From Fragilariopsis cylindrus CCMP1102 (Eukaryota > Bacillariophyta > Bacillariophyceae > Bacillariales > Bacillariaceae): 64,000 bases of DNA. This document shows, one piece after another, positions 1 through 14,739 of this stretch. Location: contig FMBT01000301.1 of assembly GCA_900095095.1 (NCBI GenBank), forward strand, positions 558,001-622,000, written 5' to 3'. The notes below the pieces were generated by a model. That model did not search any database. It was not told where the DNA came from and was given only the letters and a program-made list of their open reading frames with translations. Both the position numbers and the translations under genes were made by a program. The stretch's first letter is position 1. Each line of letters opens with the position of its first letter.

Positions 1-3000
1 CCCATTTCGAAGATTTCTTCCTCCGGGCGCTTTCTCCCTTCCGTGTAATCGAAGCATTTGATTGGTGACTTGTTTCTGATACACCACTAGAAACACTGGA
101 TACATCACGTGCATCGAAGATTATTCCGGACTCTTTGAGGAATGATGATTCCAATGTAGTTGGAAGGGGTAAAACCCGATTATTGTCTTCATCTTCGTCA
201 CCGCCATCATCGTCGATTTCTTCTACTTTCTTCTCTTCTGGGACCCAATCTACCACTGCTTCAGATGTTGAAGCACCTTCTTTTGGCTGAGAATCTTCTG
301 CACCCGACGATTCTAGGACGGCAGACGCATCGGCGATTTCGCCTCCTTTGTTGTCGTCATCGTGACCACGAGCATCGATATTATCAATATCAATACCATT
401 ATTTGACTCGATGGTCTTATTACCTCGTTTTGCTGTTGAAACTGCTGCCATTTCTTCGCTATTGCCGTTGTTCTCCTCTTTCTCGGGTGTTGTTGCTTGG
501 ATCGATGCCTCTTTCTCAACAACAACAACACTAGTAGCATTAGCATCTTCAGTGGTGGCAGTGGTATCTTGTTTCCAAATTTGTTCGAATTGTTTTTTCT
601 CTTCTTCGGGATACTTGGGTGCTGCATTTACTACTGCTTCTACTTCTGCTGTATTCTTGTACAATAAACTATTAGAGTCTTTACTAGAAGTGAAAGAATC
701 ATTGTCCTCATTACCCAACATCGTCTTTGTATGATTATTCTTCATAATAGCGGTAGTAGTAGAGGAATTAAAATTCTTCTCCTTATTATTATAGTCATCT
801 GCAATAAAGGTCATATCATCAATGTAAACCGATTCACCTTCATTGTCTGTATCACTAGCATCTGGTGGTGCTTTCGTTACATTCAATGAATCCATAACAG
901 ACCATAATATACTCTTCTTTTGAGCCCTTTCCATAGTCGTTTGTTGTTGTTGTTGTTGCAGGTCTGGTTGTTTCTTTTGAAATTGACTTGAGAATGGTCC
1001 ATTCACAAGACTAGCCGTTAAGGATGTATCATCTGGAATGTACGAATACAAACTAGTACCAGCATCAGAAATATTATCATCATAATCACCTCCAACGTTA
1101 CTACTGGCAACTGTTTTACCATCAGAATCATCATCATCATCGTCGCCATTATTATAATTATTATAATCATCAACATTATCCACCATACCGTCCATAATAC
1201 TCATCATAGTATCGTCGACTTGACTTGCTTCATCGTCAGTATCAGGAACATGTGTCGATGGTGGTGGTAATGTTTCCATATCATATTCTGATATACCATC
1301 ATCGATGTTACTACCAGCAAAATTAAATTCAATATCATACTCACCACCACCTTCCTCGCCCATCATCATTTCCTGTGTAGGTGCTGTACGGACAGCAGGT
1401 ACTTCACCATACTTATCATAGTAGTTGTTGTTTTTATCATTATCATCAGAGACATGCGATGATGCTGACATTGATGCATACCGTCCTCTACCACGATTAC
1501 TCTGTCTTGGTGATCTTCTCTTGTTGTTGTTGTTGTTATTATTTTTGCTTTTGTTTGTCGAAGATGATAGTAACTTTTTCTTTTCTTTCTTTTGTTGTTG
1601 TTTATCACTTTTACGATATCGGCCATTGATATTAGTAGGAATACCTGTAATAACTGATGGTGGAAGTTGATCGACTAAACTATTTTCTTCTAATGTCTTT
1701 GCTGCCTTACCAGATGTTCTTGATCTTCTACCAGGAGACTGCTTTCTACATATTAAACAATAAATGAAACATACCACCGCAATGATTGATACACCAACAG
1801 CAACAATAATAACAATTAATAAAACAGAAACAAATCCTTCTTCTGTACTTGTATCAGTATTAATTGGTGAAAAATCATTAAAATCAATTCTATCACCATT
1901 ATTATGCTGTAACGTATATTGTATTAATTCATCTTTACCAGCTAATACAGAAACAACATTTTGTAATGTTGGATCATTCGCAATTTTTAAACGAAATAAA
2001 TATAATTCATTTGCATTAGTATTTTTAAATGCTGCTTGTAGTAATACACGACGTAAACTTGCTGGATCTAATATTGCTTGGCGTATATTTTGAAACGTAA
2101 CTTGTCCTGTTAATGTTAGAGGGAGTGTACGTGTGTCATAATTTGGTAATCCAGCCGAAACACTTAAATCTAAAAATTGGACACCACCATAATTATCATT
2201 ATCATGTAATTCAGCTTTTAATGCTTCTACCATGTGTTGTCCAGTTATATCATGCAATTCAACACGATCAATTGATAATGGATTAGTTGTATCTGGTTCA
2301 AAACTAATAAATGTTTCATCCCATACTAATGTTATAACAATAGGATCAAAATCTATCGGTAATAAGGATGTTGGTTGTTCTGCGATAGGAATAGGAACGA
2401 AATTGAAGTGACAGAAAAAATAGAGGAAAGCAAGAAATAATATAAAAATAATGAGTATAAAAGTATGAAATAACGAGAAATGGATAAACAAGTGTACATT
2501 GGCAGTGCGTAGAGTAAGATTGAAGATCGGGCAAAGCAGATTCGAGAGAGGAAGGATCGGGAAATCAGACGACGATCGGAACACAACTCGTTCCATTATT
2601 TCTTCTTCTGATTTCTGTTTCCATGGACTGCTGTGTGGAACCTATCAGCTATAGTCTACGGCAGCTAATTAATAGGATCCTACCATGTGATTTTCTTTAT
2701 TTGTCACCCATCCAATCCAATCCAATCCAATCCAATCCAATCCAATCCAATCCAATCCAATCCAATCCACACCTCGCAACGCAACGCGGCTCCCTGCAAC
2801 GATCGCAATTTCGGTCGGGATCCCCAAAAAACCCGAATACCGAAAGTCAATGCAATCTCGTTCGGTTGGTATGGTGGGGAGGGATCAATCCAAAACGAAC
2901 ATACATCCGAACATTTGAAACATCGATCGAATTCTACATCCATACGATAGATAGATTGATAGATTGATAGATTGATAGATCCATCCATCCATCCATCCAT

Positions 3001-3710
3001 CCATCCATCCATCACCACAGGCGGGCAGGCAGGCAGGCAGGCAGGCAGGCAGTTGTCATCGATCATCCATACATCCATCAATTATTTTTGTTTTGTCTTG
3101 TCTTGCCAGACGAACAATCAATTGTCTTCACACTCGGGATTTTAAATACATTTAACACAAAACAAAGCATAAAACATCTCTCTATCTTTCTCTATCTCTG
3201 TCTCTTACCTTTATTATTTAGATTGATTTCAATGGATGAGGAATATTGTGTTAAGGAACCATACGTCATGGCCCATAATACACATGGTTCTAATTGATCG
3301 ACAACACTATTATCCATAATCGACTCCCACATTTGTATATCATTACGAACAGTAACATCCAAATTCACATTCGCATCTAGTTGTCCCGCTTCTTTTTGTA
3401 ATTCTTCTTTTTCTTTCGAACGTAATAGAATACCAATCAGTTCAGTACATAATTCTGAATTATCAGGTTGCTTATTTGGTTTTAATTCATTTATATTCCA
3501 TAGGTAAGTGATAGGATCACATGTCATCAGTAGATTTTTTCCACCTTGATTGTTATTTGTAACTGGATCAGTACAATGATATACATCATCACGATAATTT
3601 TTTGGTAGTAGCAAATCGCTGTCATCGTCAGCAGTTACAACAAATGCTACAAGGAACAATGGTGCCAATAATGCAACTGATACTAATGATAGCCGATGTA
3701 GATTCATCAT
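1..3710 (-). CDS. Single-pass type I membrane protein with long acidic tail (two exons, 3' partial)
   Basis: Exon 1 is 3710-3209 and exon 2 runs from 2379 off the left edge. The 829-bp intron (3208-2380) has a GTAAGA donor and a CGCAG acceptor, and splicing preserves the frame through a split Glu codon. At least 960 residues are encoded. Residues 1-27 are a signal peptide (hydrophobic core ending VVTA). The ectodomain, about 28-347, has few Cys and a beta-rich juxtamembrane part with a LYLFRLKIAND motif. A TM helix lies at about 350-376, followed by basic stop-transfer residues. The tail of nearly 600 residues is rich in Asn, Asp, Ser and Gln and unlikely to fold compactly. I do not recognise the ectodomain family; receptor or adhesion roles are guesses. 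The layout resembles the end of the subtilisin at 46-50 kb. The exon structure is well supported because the open frame continues for 792 codons after the splice. Confidence 0.85.
2380..3208 (-). repeat. Intron packed with four microsatellites
   Basis: This intron is several times longer than the other introns seen here. It holds about 11 copies of TCCAA (2711-2768), GATA/GATT tetramers (2946-2980), an ATCC run (about 2979-3013) and a GGCA run (about 3024-3052), in that order on the plus strand. The last ~60 bases before the acceptor are pyrimidine-rich on the coding strand. No exon is apparent inside it. Confidence 0.75.
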
Positions 3711-5642
3711 TTTTATCGGTTTATTCTACTCAAGTTTCAATACTTCAATTTCAATTCAAGATTCGATTCGATTCGGACAACAGCAACTAGACGCTGTCGA
3801 ACGCTGTCGTTGATTATACTGTTGTAGGAGAGCTCGACTAAGACCTGGTCTCGTCTCGGATATCTTTGTTCGTTTTTGGATAAGAATGTCGTTTTGATTA
3901 TTGTCGAGCTTTCGTTACTGCTGAAGTTCTTGTTGTTGTTGATGGTGGTGGTGATAGAGAGCAATGCGACTACTATCTAAAGAAGTGATTAAAAAACAAA
4001 CCCACAGCAGTGCAGAGCAACAACGAACGACTTGTTTGTTGAACTTGCTAATGCATGTGCTGATTATTTCGAAGATGTGCATTAATTTTTAAACGTCAAT
4101 AAAAATCGGAGGAAGGTGATGAATCGATTATTTATTTAGGCGAATTGGTGTGGTAGGCGGAGAAAAATGAGATGAAAATCGGATGTGTAATTTTTTGGAC
4201 AAAATTAACACGACCGACCTGACCTGACATGCTTTGACACCAATTAATGATTCTTCGCGCCTAAATAGAAGTAGCAACACCAAAATCATCACGTAAATAA
4301 TATTATGCGCAGAATTTGTACATTGTAATTAAGTGTGCGCGCCATTTGCATGTGACCAAATTCTTTGTTTGAACGTATGTGTTGTTACATTGTACACATA
4401 CATTGTGATCGTACTTCCAATCTACCATCCACCCCAATACTGGTATGACATGACCATCCACTACCACTAAAGTACTGCCATAGAGAGGCTAGAGAGAGAT
4501 ACAATAGGTGCACATGAGGAAGGTGGGTGTGTGCACAGTAGTAGCACTATAATAGCATTCATTATTGATTGAAATTAGTGCTGACTAACTGTTATGATGT
4601 AGGTAGTAAGCTGATGCCCCATGCCACTGTATAGTCTGATGTGTATGGATGATATGGTGGATAGAGTTGTGCAGTCAGTATTATTATTGTGCTCTCAGTC
4701 AGTCAAAAAAATGGCAATTTTATTGCTTTTGTTGATAATGACCCTTCATTCATTCCCAGGGTGTACATTTTTTACACAACTAACTGAATTTGCCAAAAAA
4801 TCATTGAATAATGTACTACATGCTTGGATGGTGAGTGGGCATGGGACTGTATAAAGTATCAACAATTCTATTGGATAGAATAAAAATGAGTTGTCGCATT
4901 CCACATACAATGTGACTGTATGCAAAATATTGAGTACTATATTGCTGTATTTCTGCTATCTAACAATGGTATTACCACTTGACTGGGAAGGACATCATAT
5001 ATCTATTCTATTAGTATTGTAGACACAGTTCATTACACATGGTGTTTTTCTGACAACATCCCTCTGGTGTGGACATCATGGATAAGATGGCCTCCCATGC
5101 CTTCTTGGTATGTGATTTTTTCTTGGATGAATTCGCACTCCACAGAATTGTGTAGAAAGTTTTAGCCGGAAGGGTGCAAATATTAAAGGGAGAAAACAAA
5201 TATGACTTGAATAATAATAGTAATAATAATGGTAGCGTAGTAAATGTTGTAAGATAAAAAAGATAACTATAAAGTAAGTAGTGATGATGATGTTTCTCTA
5301 ACCATGGGCACCCATGCTCGTTATGCTGCTGCACATACTCATGAACAGTAACATCAATGGGGTTCACATATCTTCTTTTTTTAGGCTAGAACTCATTCAA
5401 GTGGTATGAAGAAAAACATGTCAAATATTACCCATCAACAAGTAACACTGTATTCTCACCAACCATACATGTTTGTGCCAGGAGCTTATTGATATTGCAT
5501 CATCTATTGCACATCTGTCAGTTTTACTCTTGACAAGAAGTAATTTCTACAGTAGATGATAATGATATCGAAGGTGGATTATGTTCTAGATATACGTCCG
5601 TTGATAAGTGTTTTAATCTAAATTTTATTTTCGTCTTCTTTA
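3711..5642. other. Intergenic, AT-rich, no supported gene
   Basis: This is about 1.9 kb between the start of the left-edge gene and the stop of the 927-aa gene. The short open frames (for example 4621-4854 on plus) lack family resemblance and codon regularity. The only item of note is a weak ankyrin-like relic near 5040-5370, listed separately. Confidence 0.6.
5040..5370 (-). pseudogene. Possible ankyrin-repeat relic (HGCPW type)
   Basis: A minus-strand frame reads HEYVQQHNEHGCPW near 5345-5300. This resembles the ankyrin-type repeat common in diatoms and oomycetes that ends in a GCPW motif. About 200 bases further on, another frame reads GMGGHLIHDVHTRGML, similar to the GGHLxCLKYxHExG part of the same repeat. 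The two are in different frames and separated by stops, so if real this is decayed. Short matches like this can arise by chance. Confidence 0.25.
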
Positions 5643-8426
<2,784 letters not shown>

Positions 8427-9023
8427 CTATTCTTGATTGCTGCTGTTGCTATTGAAGCTATTGAAGCTGGGTGTGGTGCTGGTGCTGGTGCTGGTGTTGT
8501 TGGTAAGTTTTGATTCCTCCACATCTACAATCATCATCTCAACCTTTAATGCTATTGTTAGATGCTTCCGTATCATTGTAGTAAGTTCTTATCATTCATC
8601 AACAAAAAGAAACAATCGAAAAAAAAGAAAGAAAAATGGGCTTCTCGTGTCGAGTGTCGACGAATAGAAATAGCCAAGGATTTTTCGAAAACATGATCAT
8701 AAATAATTGTTCGCCAAAAAATAAAATGAACCACGCGAAAATTTATTCGTGACTGAAAAAGGGGATTGGGGGGAGGGGGTTGAATGAATCAATCCATAAA
8801 ATTTGATAATGGGGGCACATAAATACTACTAGTACAAACTTTATTTTCTTTGACGAAGGCATCGCACGCAGCAAAAATAAAATATCAAGTGACGTGAGGA
8901 TGACATGATACGGGTAGCTCTGCCATTGTTTGTCATTATTTCATTCATTATATCGAACGAAGAACATTAGCTGAAGGAATCAATCAATCCAGACTGTATA
9001 TACGAAAAGAAAGCAGAAAAATC
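8427..9023. other. Divergent intergenic/promoter region
   Basis: This gap separates the divergent starts of the 927-aa gene and the ankyrin-like gene. A GGTGCT-type hexamer run sits at about 8470-8500. No promoter motif is recognised with confidence and no gene is seen. Confidence 0.5.
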
Positions 9024-10346
9024 ATGGACGACAGTGATAGCGACAATGATCATCAGCTACAAAATGAGGATGAGCATGAGAATGAGAATGAGAGCGAGGA
9101 TGAGAGCGAGAGTGAGGATGAGAGTGAGGATGATCAACCATTAACAGAAGAAGAACGGATCGCTGCTGCTGCTGAAGATGCTGAGACAAGTAGAGTGATG
9201 CTACTGAAGGTGATTTCGATTCTTGAACGGAAGGTTACATATCCTGCTCGTACAATTAGAAAAATTGGTGATCTAGTGGAAGATTTTTTTTTCAAACTTA
9301 AAGAAGATGTGCATGAAATGCTTTGCAGTAACGATGGTGATGGTGATGCTGATGATTATCATGGATTGGATAACACCAGAGATACAGAAGCCGAAGTTGA
9401 AGCTATTGTACGAGAATTTCCAAACATTTTGGCAGAAAGGAAAGCAATAGGGATTCGTTTCTTCTATCCAATTCAATGCCTCGCATTCACAGTCCACGAT
9501 GAAGACGAATACTCCTTTAACGGGGGGATCAATTTGAAGGCCGTATCTTTCATCCCTGTTTTAGCTAGACTAGCAACAGAGTTTGGTTTATTTTTGGAAG
9601 AAGATAGAGGAGGGCTATTATCTTATGATAATCGGTCCTATGGTAATGTTTTGCGAATTCTCATGCGTAGTGACCCGCACATCATTACCAATGATCGCAA
9701 ACATCATGAACTTGTCGACGATAAATATCTTCTTGTGATGAAACAATTGAGACAAGTTGGTCTTCTAAAGAAAGACGACATTCAAATGTATGGCCTATTG
9801 GAAAAACTGTGTCTTCAAAATGTTATTGCGGAAAAGCGCTTTCGATTTCTAGTCGAATGGAATCCAACCACATTATTAGATACATACGTTAAATTTCAAC
9901 CAACAAGCCTTCATCTTGCCACGATGTCCATTGAAAGATTTCGGCTGGTATTCGAATATGGAATTCGTTACTATCCTAACAAGAAAGGTATCTGTTTATT
10001 ATTCAGAAAAGACGTTCATGGTAACACACCCTTCCAATTGGCTTGTAAAAGAAGTGGATACAAAGAAGTAATGAAGGTCGTAGAAGACACACTTATTCGT
10101 TATTCGGACACACCAATCAATATTACGGAGGCACTGATAATGGCAGCTATCGACAAAAATGTTCATTTAGATGGTGTGTATTTCTTGTTGCGACGACATC
10201 CAGACATCTTACATAAAATATTATCATCATCATCATCATCATCGACGCCGGTAGTAGCGACTGCAGCTACTAGTACTTCTGCCACCACCACCACCACCAC
10301 CAAAACCTATATATTAAAACTCCGAAAACGAAAAAGAGGATCATAG
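9024..10346 (+). CDS. Diatom ankyrin-like repeat protein, copy 1 (440 aa)
   Basis: The ATG at 9024 opens an acidic, Glu/Ser-rich N-terminus (residues 1-45). The core, about 50-395, holds degenerate ankyrin-type repeats: FRFLVEWNPTTLL near 273, TSLHLATMS near 293, RLVFEYGIRYYPNKKG, and HGNTPFQLACKR followed by VMKVVEDTLIRY near 331-360. The C-terminus has Ser and Thr runs and a basic end, ILKLRKRKRG, that may be a nuclear signal. Proteins of this type are abundant in pennate diatoms and presumably mediate protein contacts; no specific function is known to me. A closely similar paralogue lies at 60.7-62.3 kb on the minus strand. The Ser and Thr runs come from ATC and ACC trinucleotide repeats. 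Confidence 0.85.
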   Translation: MDDSDSDNDHQLQNEDEHENENESEDESESEDESEDDQPLTEEERIAAAAEDAETSRVMLLKVISILERKVTYPARTIRKIGDLVEDFFFKLKEDVHEMLCSNDGDGDADDYHGLDNTRDTEAEVEAIVREFPNILAERKAIGIRFFYPIQCLAFTVHDEDEYSFNGGINLKAVSFIPVLARLATEFGLFLEEDRGGLLSYDNRSYGNVLRILMRSDPHIITNDRKHHELVDDKYLLVMKQLRQVGLLKKDDIQMYGLLEKLCLQNVIAEKRFRFLVEWNPTTLLDTYVKFQPTSLHLATMSIERFRLVFEYGIRYYPNKKGICLLFRKDVHGNTPFQLACKRSGYKEVMKVVEDTLIRYSDTPINITEALIMAAIDKNVHLDGVYFLLRRHPDILHKILSSSSSSSTPVVATAATSTSATTTTTTKTYILKLRKRKRGS

Positions 10347-10721
10347 TACTGACAGAAAAATTTATACAAAAGTAGTCAAACGTATTCGGTTATTACATCT
10401 GTTACATGCGTACGGCCTCTGATTACAGCAGGAATATTGGTAAGGACATCCAAAAATAGTATAGGCGAAGTTGATATTCGACATAATAGAGAGAAGCGCT
10501 GGATAATCAGTACTAAAAATAGAAATTTTTTTGACTATGCACGGTACTAAATTAAGACAAAATGGCGAAATAGCCACAGATAAATGCAAATGATATAATA
10601 CATACATAAAAAAATAAACTATTCGAATCTTAAACCAAAAATCTTTTAAAAACACTATTTTATTAGGTACATTAGATTAGAATACATAGGATCTAGTCCT
10701 ATTATATACCTTCACCTACTA
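10347..10721. other. Convergent 3' intergenic region
   Basis: AT-rich sequence between the stops of the ankyrin-like gene and the PLAC8-family gene. It must contain both 3' ends. No further structure is seen. Confidence 0.55.
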
Positions 10722-12047
10722 TTACACAATATGAATATCTGGTGCATATATATCAAGACCTGTTTGATTGCATGGATTGTATGGATATTTTTTTCCATCA
10801 TGTGTATGTGCTATCATTTGAATTGCCGAACAGCATGAACACCAGTATACTAGACAGAAATCTTCAACCCCACCACAACCATCGTCATTTGCAGCATCAC
10901 CATTATTACAACAAAGGGAGTTAATATTATATTCTTTACGCATTGAATATCGTGCACATGTAAATATAATAATCAAATAAAGTGACCAACCACATAATAA
11001 TAGATATCCAATAAATGGCAATATATCAGATAAGATGGATGCAGTAATAAATACAATTATTGTTATAATTGATATAACCATACAAACATTTTTATATCCC
11101 GTTCCATTTGGTTGTACTGGTACACCAGCAAAATTATATTTCATTCGTTGTATTAATTGTGCCATTACACAAGGTGTACAACAAAATCCCATACAACATA
11201 AAGAACAATTATCTGCAGGACAACAATCACATATATCTGTCCTCCATCTACCATCTGTTGTAGGTATATCATATGCATTCACAACATTAGTCGTATTATT
11301 CGCTGTCGGACCTGTACTTAATAATGGCGGCGATTCACCACCACCAATTGTTGTTGCTGTTGTTGGGTATGTATATGTTGGGTATGGTACTGTAAATAGT
11401 TCACCTTTATTGATTCCATTTTTTGGTACAGTTACCATAAATTCAATACCATTTACTTGTGCTTCAAACATTTGACCTTCATTCATTGTAGATGGAGCCA
11501 TGACTTGTACACTGTCAGTAGTAACAGGATAATTCGCTGCTGCTGAAGTAGTATTGGTAAAAGACGTCGGATATGGTACATCAAATATATCCCCTTCTAT
11601 AACACCACCGTACGGTACAGTTACCATAAATGTATTCATATTGACTTGTGCTTCAAAAACAGATCCAGCATATAATGTATCAGGAGCCATAACACGAATT
11701 GTAGCAGGATTACAACTAGTTGCGGTGTTACTACTGCTTGTATTTGTATTTGTATTCGTATGAGTAAAAGAGGTTGTTGGATATGATGGAATTACCACCG
11801 CAGATGCTGTTGGCAATTTTTCCGGTACCATTGTTGCTTCTACGGAAGGAATTTGAATTCCTGATGCTGATGCTGATGCTGATGCTGATGTTATTTCAGA
11901 ATTATTACTAGTAGGTGGAAGTTTTTTAATCTTCTTCTTCTTCTTCTTTTTTGTGCCATCGCCATTGCCATTGCCATCGTTAGTATGTGCATGAGGCTTC
12001 TTACCATCGTCGCGATCATCGTTCTCTCCTTCTTTCATTGACATCAT
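10722..12047 (-). CDS. PLAC8-family membrane protein with two VTVP/VPYP repeats (441 aa)
   Basis: Residues 1-48 form an acidic then Lys-rich leader. Two copies of a ~43-residue module follow at 118-160 and 181-223, each running from MAP(D/S)T through F(E)AQVN and FMVTVP to a VPYP end. Residues 267-415 match the PLAC8 (cornifelin/DUF614) family: CDCC, CSLCCMGFCCTPC, a hydrophobic pair at about 322-340 and 345-364, and a second Cys group WCSCCSAIQ. PLAC8 proteins are small membrane proteins linked in other eukaryotes to organ size, metal transport or stress; the role here is unknown. Two downstream minus-strand paralogues share the leader and the VPYP module but not the PLAC8 domain. The start ATG at 12047 is preferred; a second ATG follows immediately. 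Confidence 0.88.
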   Translation of the reverse strand: MMSMKEGENDDRDDGKKPHAHTNDGNGNGDGTKKKKKKKIKKLPPTSNNSEITSASASASASGIQIPSVEATMVPEKLPTASAVVIPSYPTTSFTHTNTNTNTSSSNTATSCNPATIRVMAPDTLYAGSVFEAQVNMNTFMVTVPYGGVIEGDIFDVPYPTSFTNTTSAAANYPVTTDSVQVMAPSTMNEGQMFEAQVNGIEFMVTVPKNGINKGELFTVPYPTYTYPTTATTIGGGESPPLLSTGPTANNTTNVVNAYDIPTTDGRWRTDICDCCPADNCSLCCMGFCCTPCVMAQLIQRMKYNFAGVPVQPNGTGYKNVCMVISIITIIVFITASILSDILPFIGYLLLCGWSLYLIIIFTCARYSMRKEYNINSLCCNNGDAANDDGCGGVEDFCLVYWCSCCSAIQMIAHTHDGKKYPYNPCNQTGLDIYAPDIHIV

Positions 12048-12106
12048 GATATGTTGATGATGGTGTATTAGAACTGTTATTATTTACTTATTAGGTTGTT
12101 TGTTTG

Positions 12107-12143
<37 letters not shown>

Positions 12144-12571
12144 AGGGAGAGCAAATAATCTGTGTTCCTATTGACGTCGTCAAGCAATTATTTTGCACTT
12201 CGTCTACCGGTATTTATGTTAAAAGCAATCAAGCAACCATCGCTCGTCTCATCGCGTCTGGATTTGAATATTGTTTAATTCGACTATTTCGATTCGATTC
12301 GTTGATTGATTCATTCGGCTTCTTGTTTACTCGTGCATGCGTGCGTGCGTGTGCGCGAACATAAATGGAGGAATGAATGAATTAATGAATTAATCAATCG
12401 AATGAATCTAGAATCGAATGAATGAATCAATCTAGAATCGAATGAATCGAAATCAATCTTTTTACGGAGAAATATTTTGTATCATGAAAATAATATAGTA
12501 GTAAAATATTAACAGTAATAACAGTAATAACATTAATAACATTAATAACAGCTATAACAAAAACCACCTGC
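12048..12571. repeat. Intergenic with GA and AATG/ATTAATAAC microsatellites
   Basis: This gap upstream of the PLAC8 gene holds a GA run grading into GGGA (about 12108-12150), GAAT-type tetramers (about 12370-12445) and a short ATTAATAAC/AGTAATAAC tandem (about 12508-12552). No gene is seen. Confidence 0.7.
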
Positions 12572-13606
12572 CTAAATTATCATTCTTATTTTTAAGAAGC
12601 CGACTGCTACTATAATAAGAATACAAAATACACATACGCATACACTCATTATTGAATTGGTGAACATAATATCCGAATTCATTTCCATATCCGCGATTGC
12701 GATTTGACCTTCATCTCCAGGATATGCTTGCTGGTCTGCATTTATATGACAAGGAATGTATTGTTCTTGCGTTTGTTCTAATTCTTGCGCATCCTCGCCT
12801 GGAACAGTGCTCCTATTAACACAAGTCACAACCCTTCCTGTAGCATATGCAACAACCCTTCCTGTAGCATATGCAACAGGGACGTTAACAGCGTGCTCAA
12901 TAGCGGATGGAATTTCAATATCTGTTGATATTATAGTTGATGGCATCACTGCCAAATTTTCAAAATTACTATAATTACTATTTCTTTCTGTTTCTGTTTT
13001 TGATTTCGATTTCGATTTTGATTTTGATTTTGATTTTGAGAGCGATGATGAGGATGGATATGGTACTGTGGATGCAGATCCTTTTGTAACACCACCATCG
13101 GGAACTGTTGCAATATATTTAATACCATCAATATTTTTGGTTTCAAATTCTGTCCCTCCAGCAATCATCTCAGGAGAGATTACATTGCATGTAGGTTTTT
13201 TCTTTCTCTTCTTCTTCTTCTTCTTCATCCTGTTTTCTTTTTCAAATTCTGTCCCTCCAGCTATCGTCTTATGAGCGATTACATTGCAAGTAGGTTGTTT
13301 CTTTTCCTTTCTTCTCTTCTTCATCTTGTTTTCTCTTTCAAAAAGTTTCCCTCCAGCTATCGTCTCAGGAGCGATTGCATTGCATGTAGGTTTTTCCTTT
13401 TTCTTTCTCTTCTTCTCCATCTTGTTTTCTTTTTCAGATTTTGTCCCTCCAGCTATCGTCTCAGGAGCGATTACATTACTTGTAGGTTGTTTCTTTTTCT
13501 TTCTCGTCTTCTTCATCTTGTTTTTTGTGCCATCGCCATCGCCATTGATAGTTTGTACATGAGGCTTCTTGTCATCGTCGTCATCTTTCTTCTCTATAGT
13601 TGACAT
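12572..13606 (-). CDS. PLAC8-cluster paralogue without PLAC8 domain (344 aa)
   Basis: The leader MSTIEKKDDDDDKKPH is clearly related to that of the PLAC8 gene. Four repeats of about 30-35 residues then occupy about 42-155, each with I(A/S)(P/H)(E/K)(T/M)IAGG followed by a Lys/Arg-rich stretch and PTCN. They look like truncated copies of the first half of the VPYP module. One fuller module follows (about 157-187, IDGIKYIATVPDGG to VPYP), then a Ser-Lys run, a Pro/Gln-rich part with PGDEGQIAIADMEMN, and one C-terminal TM helix (about 316-338). It is probably tail-anchored with a basic, disordered body. The copy at 14.7-15.5 kb is very similar, including ~600 bases upstream. Function unknown. 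Confidence 0.75.
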   Translation of the reverse strand: MSTIEKKDDDDDKKPHVQTINGDGDGTKNKMKKTRKKKKQPTSNVIAPETIAGGTKSEKENKMEKKRKKKEKPTCNAIAPETIAGGKLFERENKMKKRRKEKKQPTCNVIAHKTIAGGTEFEKENRMKKKKKKRKKKPTCNVISPEMIAGGTEFETKNIDGIKYIATVPDGGVTKGSASTVPYPSSSSLSKSKSKSKSKSKSKTETERNSNYSNFENLAVMPSTIISTDIEIPSAIEHAVNVPVAYATGRVVAYATGRVVTCVNRSTVPGEDAQELEQTQEQYIPCHINADQQAYPGDEGQIAIADMEMNSDIMFTNSIMSVCVCVFCILIIVAVGFLKIRMII

Positions 13607-14739
13607 GATGTTATTGATGATGGTGCATTGTATTACTGCTATTTAGTTAGGTGGTGATTTTGTTTGTTTGTCTGTCTGTCGGCTTTTACTATCGTATTTT
13701 GTGTTATGAGTAGGAGATGTTATGGCAATAATCAACGAAATTGAATTCTTCGTTAAAAAAAGGCTGGGATAGTTTAATCGTTTTAAGGCAGTGGTAAGGG
13801 AAGTTTTGCCTTCGGAATTATTTTTAAAATGCCTTGCATACGACGTAGGTGAAAAAAAATTATCATTTTTTACTTATTAGTTAGTGACAGAAATCAATCA
13901 AGACCTATTGTTTGTTCTCTCGTAGCAATTGCAATTTTTTAACGCTTTTTTAAATCCGGGTTTTTGATGTCCCTTTGCTTCAACCAGGGTTGTTCTGTCT
14001 AGTCGTAGAGAATCTTCTTTCTAGTCGTAAAGTGTACTAGTAATACACATGTAAGCAAACTTCACTGAACAACTACTTGAACCAGGCAAGAATAAACTTG
14101 TACAGTTGTCACTAGTACACACAGCTTCAAAGCTTCAACTACTTACTTGGGTTGTTCTTTAGGGGGTTCTGTCAAGTACTGTACCATTTATAGACTCTTT
14201 TTCATATAGCAACTGCTCCGAAAGCGATGTTAGCTTGTCGTATACCAGCAATTGATCGACTGTGGGGAAACTAATAGGTACGCGACACAACATAAACGAC
14301 GACTCGACTCGACTCGACTTGACGCGACTTGTCTACCGATTGATTCGATTATTGATTGATACTAGATTCATTCGATTTAATTTATTCGCCTTTATTTCGG
14401 TAGCTACGACATAATTCCTCCGTGCACCGCATAATTCACGCACGCTATCGAAACTGTTAATGAGAATCGAAGAGAGAACGACGAATAGTTTATTTGTTGC
14501 TGTTGTTGATCGTAATAGTAATAGTATCTAGTTAGCTAGCTAGTTGTTTATTTATATAAAAATTAGGTTTTCTACGTGTACCTACGAACAAATCTCACCC
14601 ACTAGTAGATTCTCTAGTCGCTTTCGAATTGGACATAATGATGTGCTCCTATTACTTTTGCTGGATATGTATGTGCTGTTTATTTTGTGTACCGGTACTG
14701 GTACAATTTTGTATGTGAAAACCGAAATAACAGATCTTA
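13607..14739. other. Upstream region of paralogue 2, duplicated
   Basis: The first ~600 bases (13607-14215) match the upstream region of the third paralogue at about 15522-16155, including landmarks such as GAAATTGAATTCTTC and GGGTTGTTCTTTAGG. The remainder to 14739 is AT-rich, with a GACTC-type tandem near 14303-14320. No gene is seen. Confidence 0.65.

Noticed and set aside
160-2093. Several plus-strand open frames (160-534, 411-734, 1764-2093)
   Set aside because: They are antisense to the 792-codon exon 2 of the left-edge gene and arise from its repeated codons.
4621-4854. 77-aa frame with a hydrophobic segment
   Set aside because: It is short, has no leader-plus-body pattern or codon regularity, and sits in AT-rich intergenic DNA.
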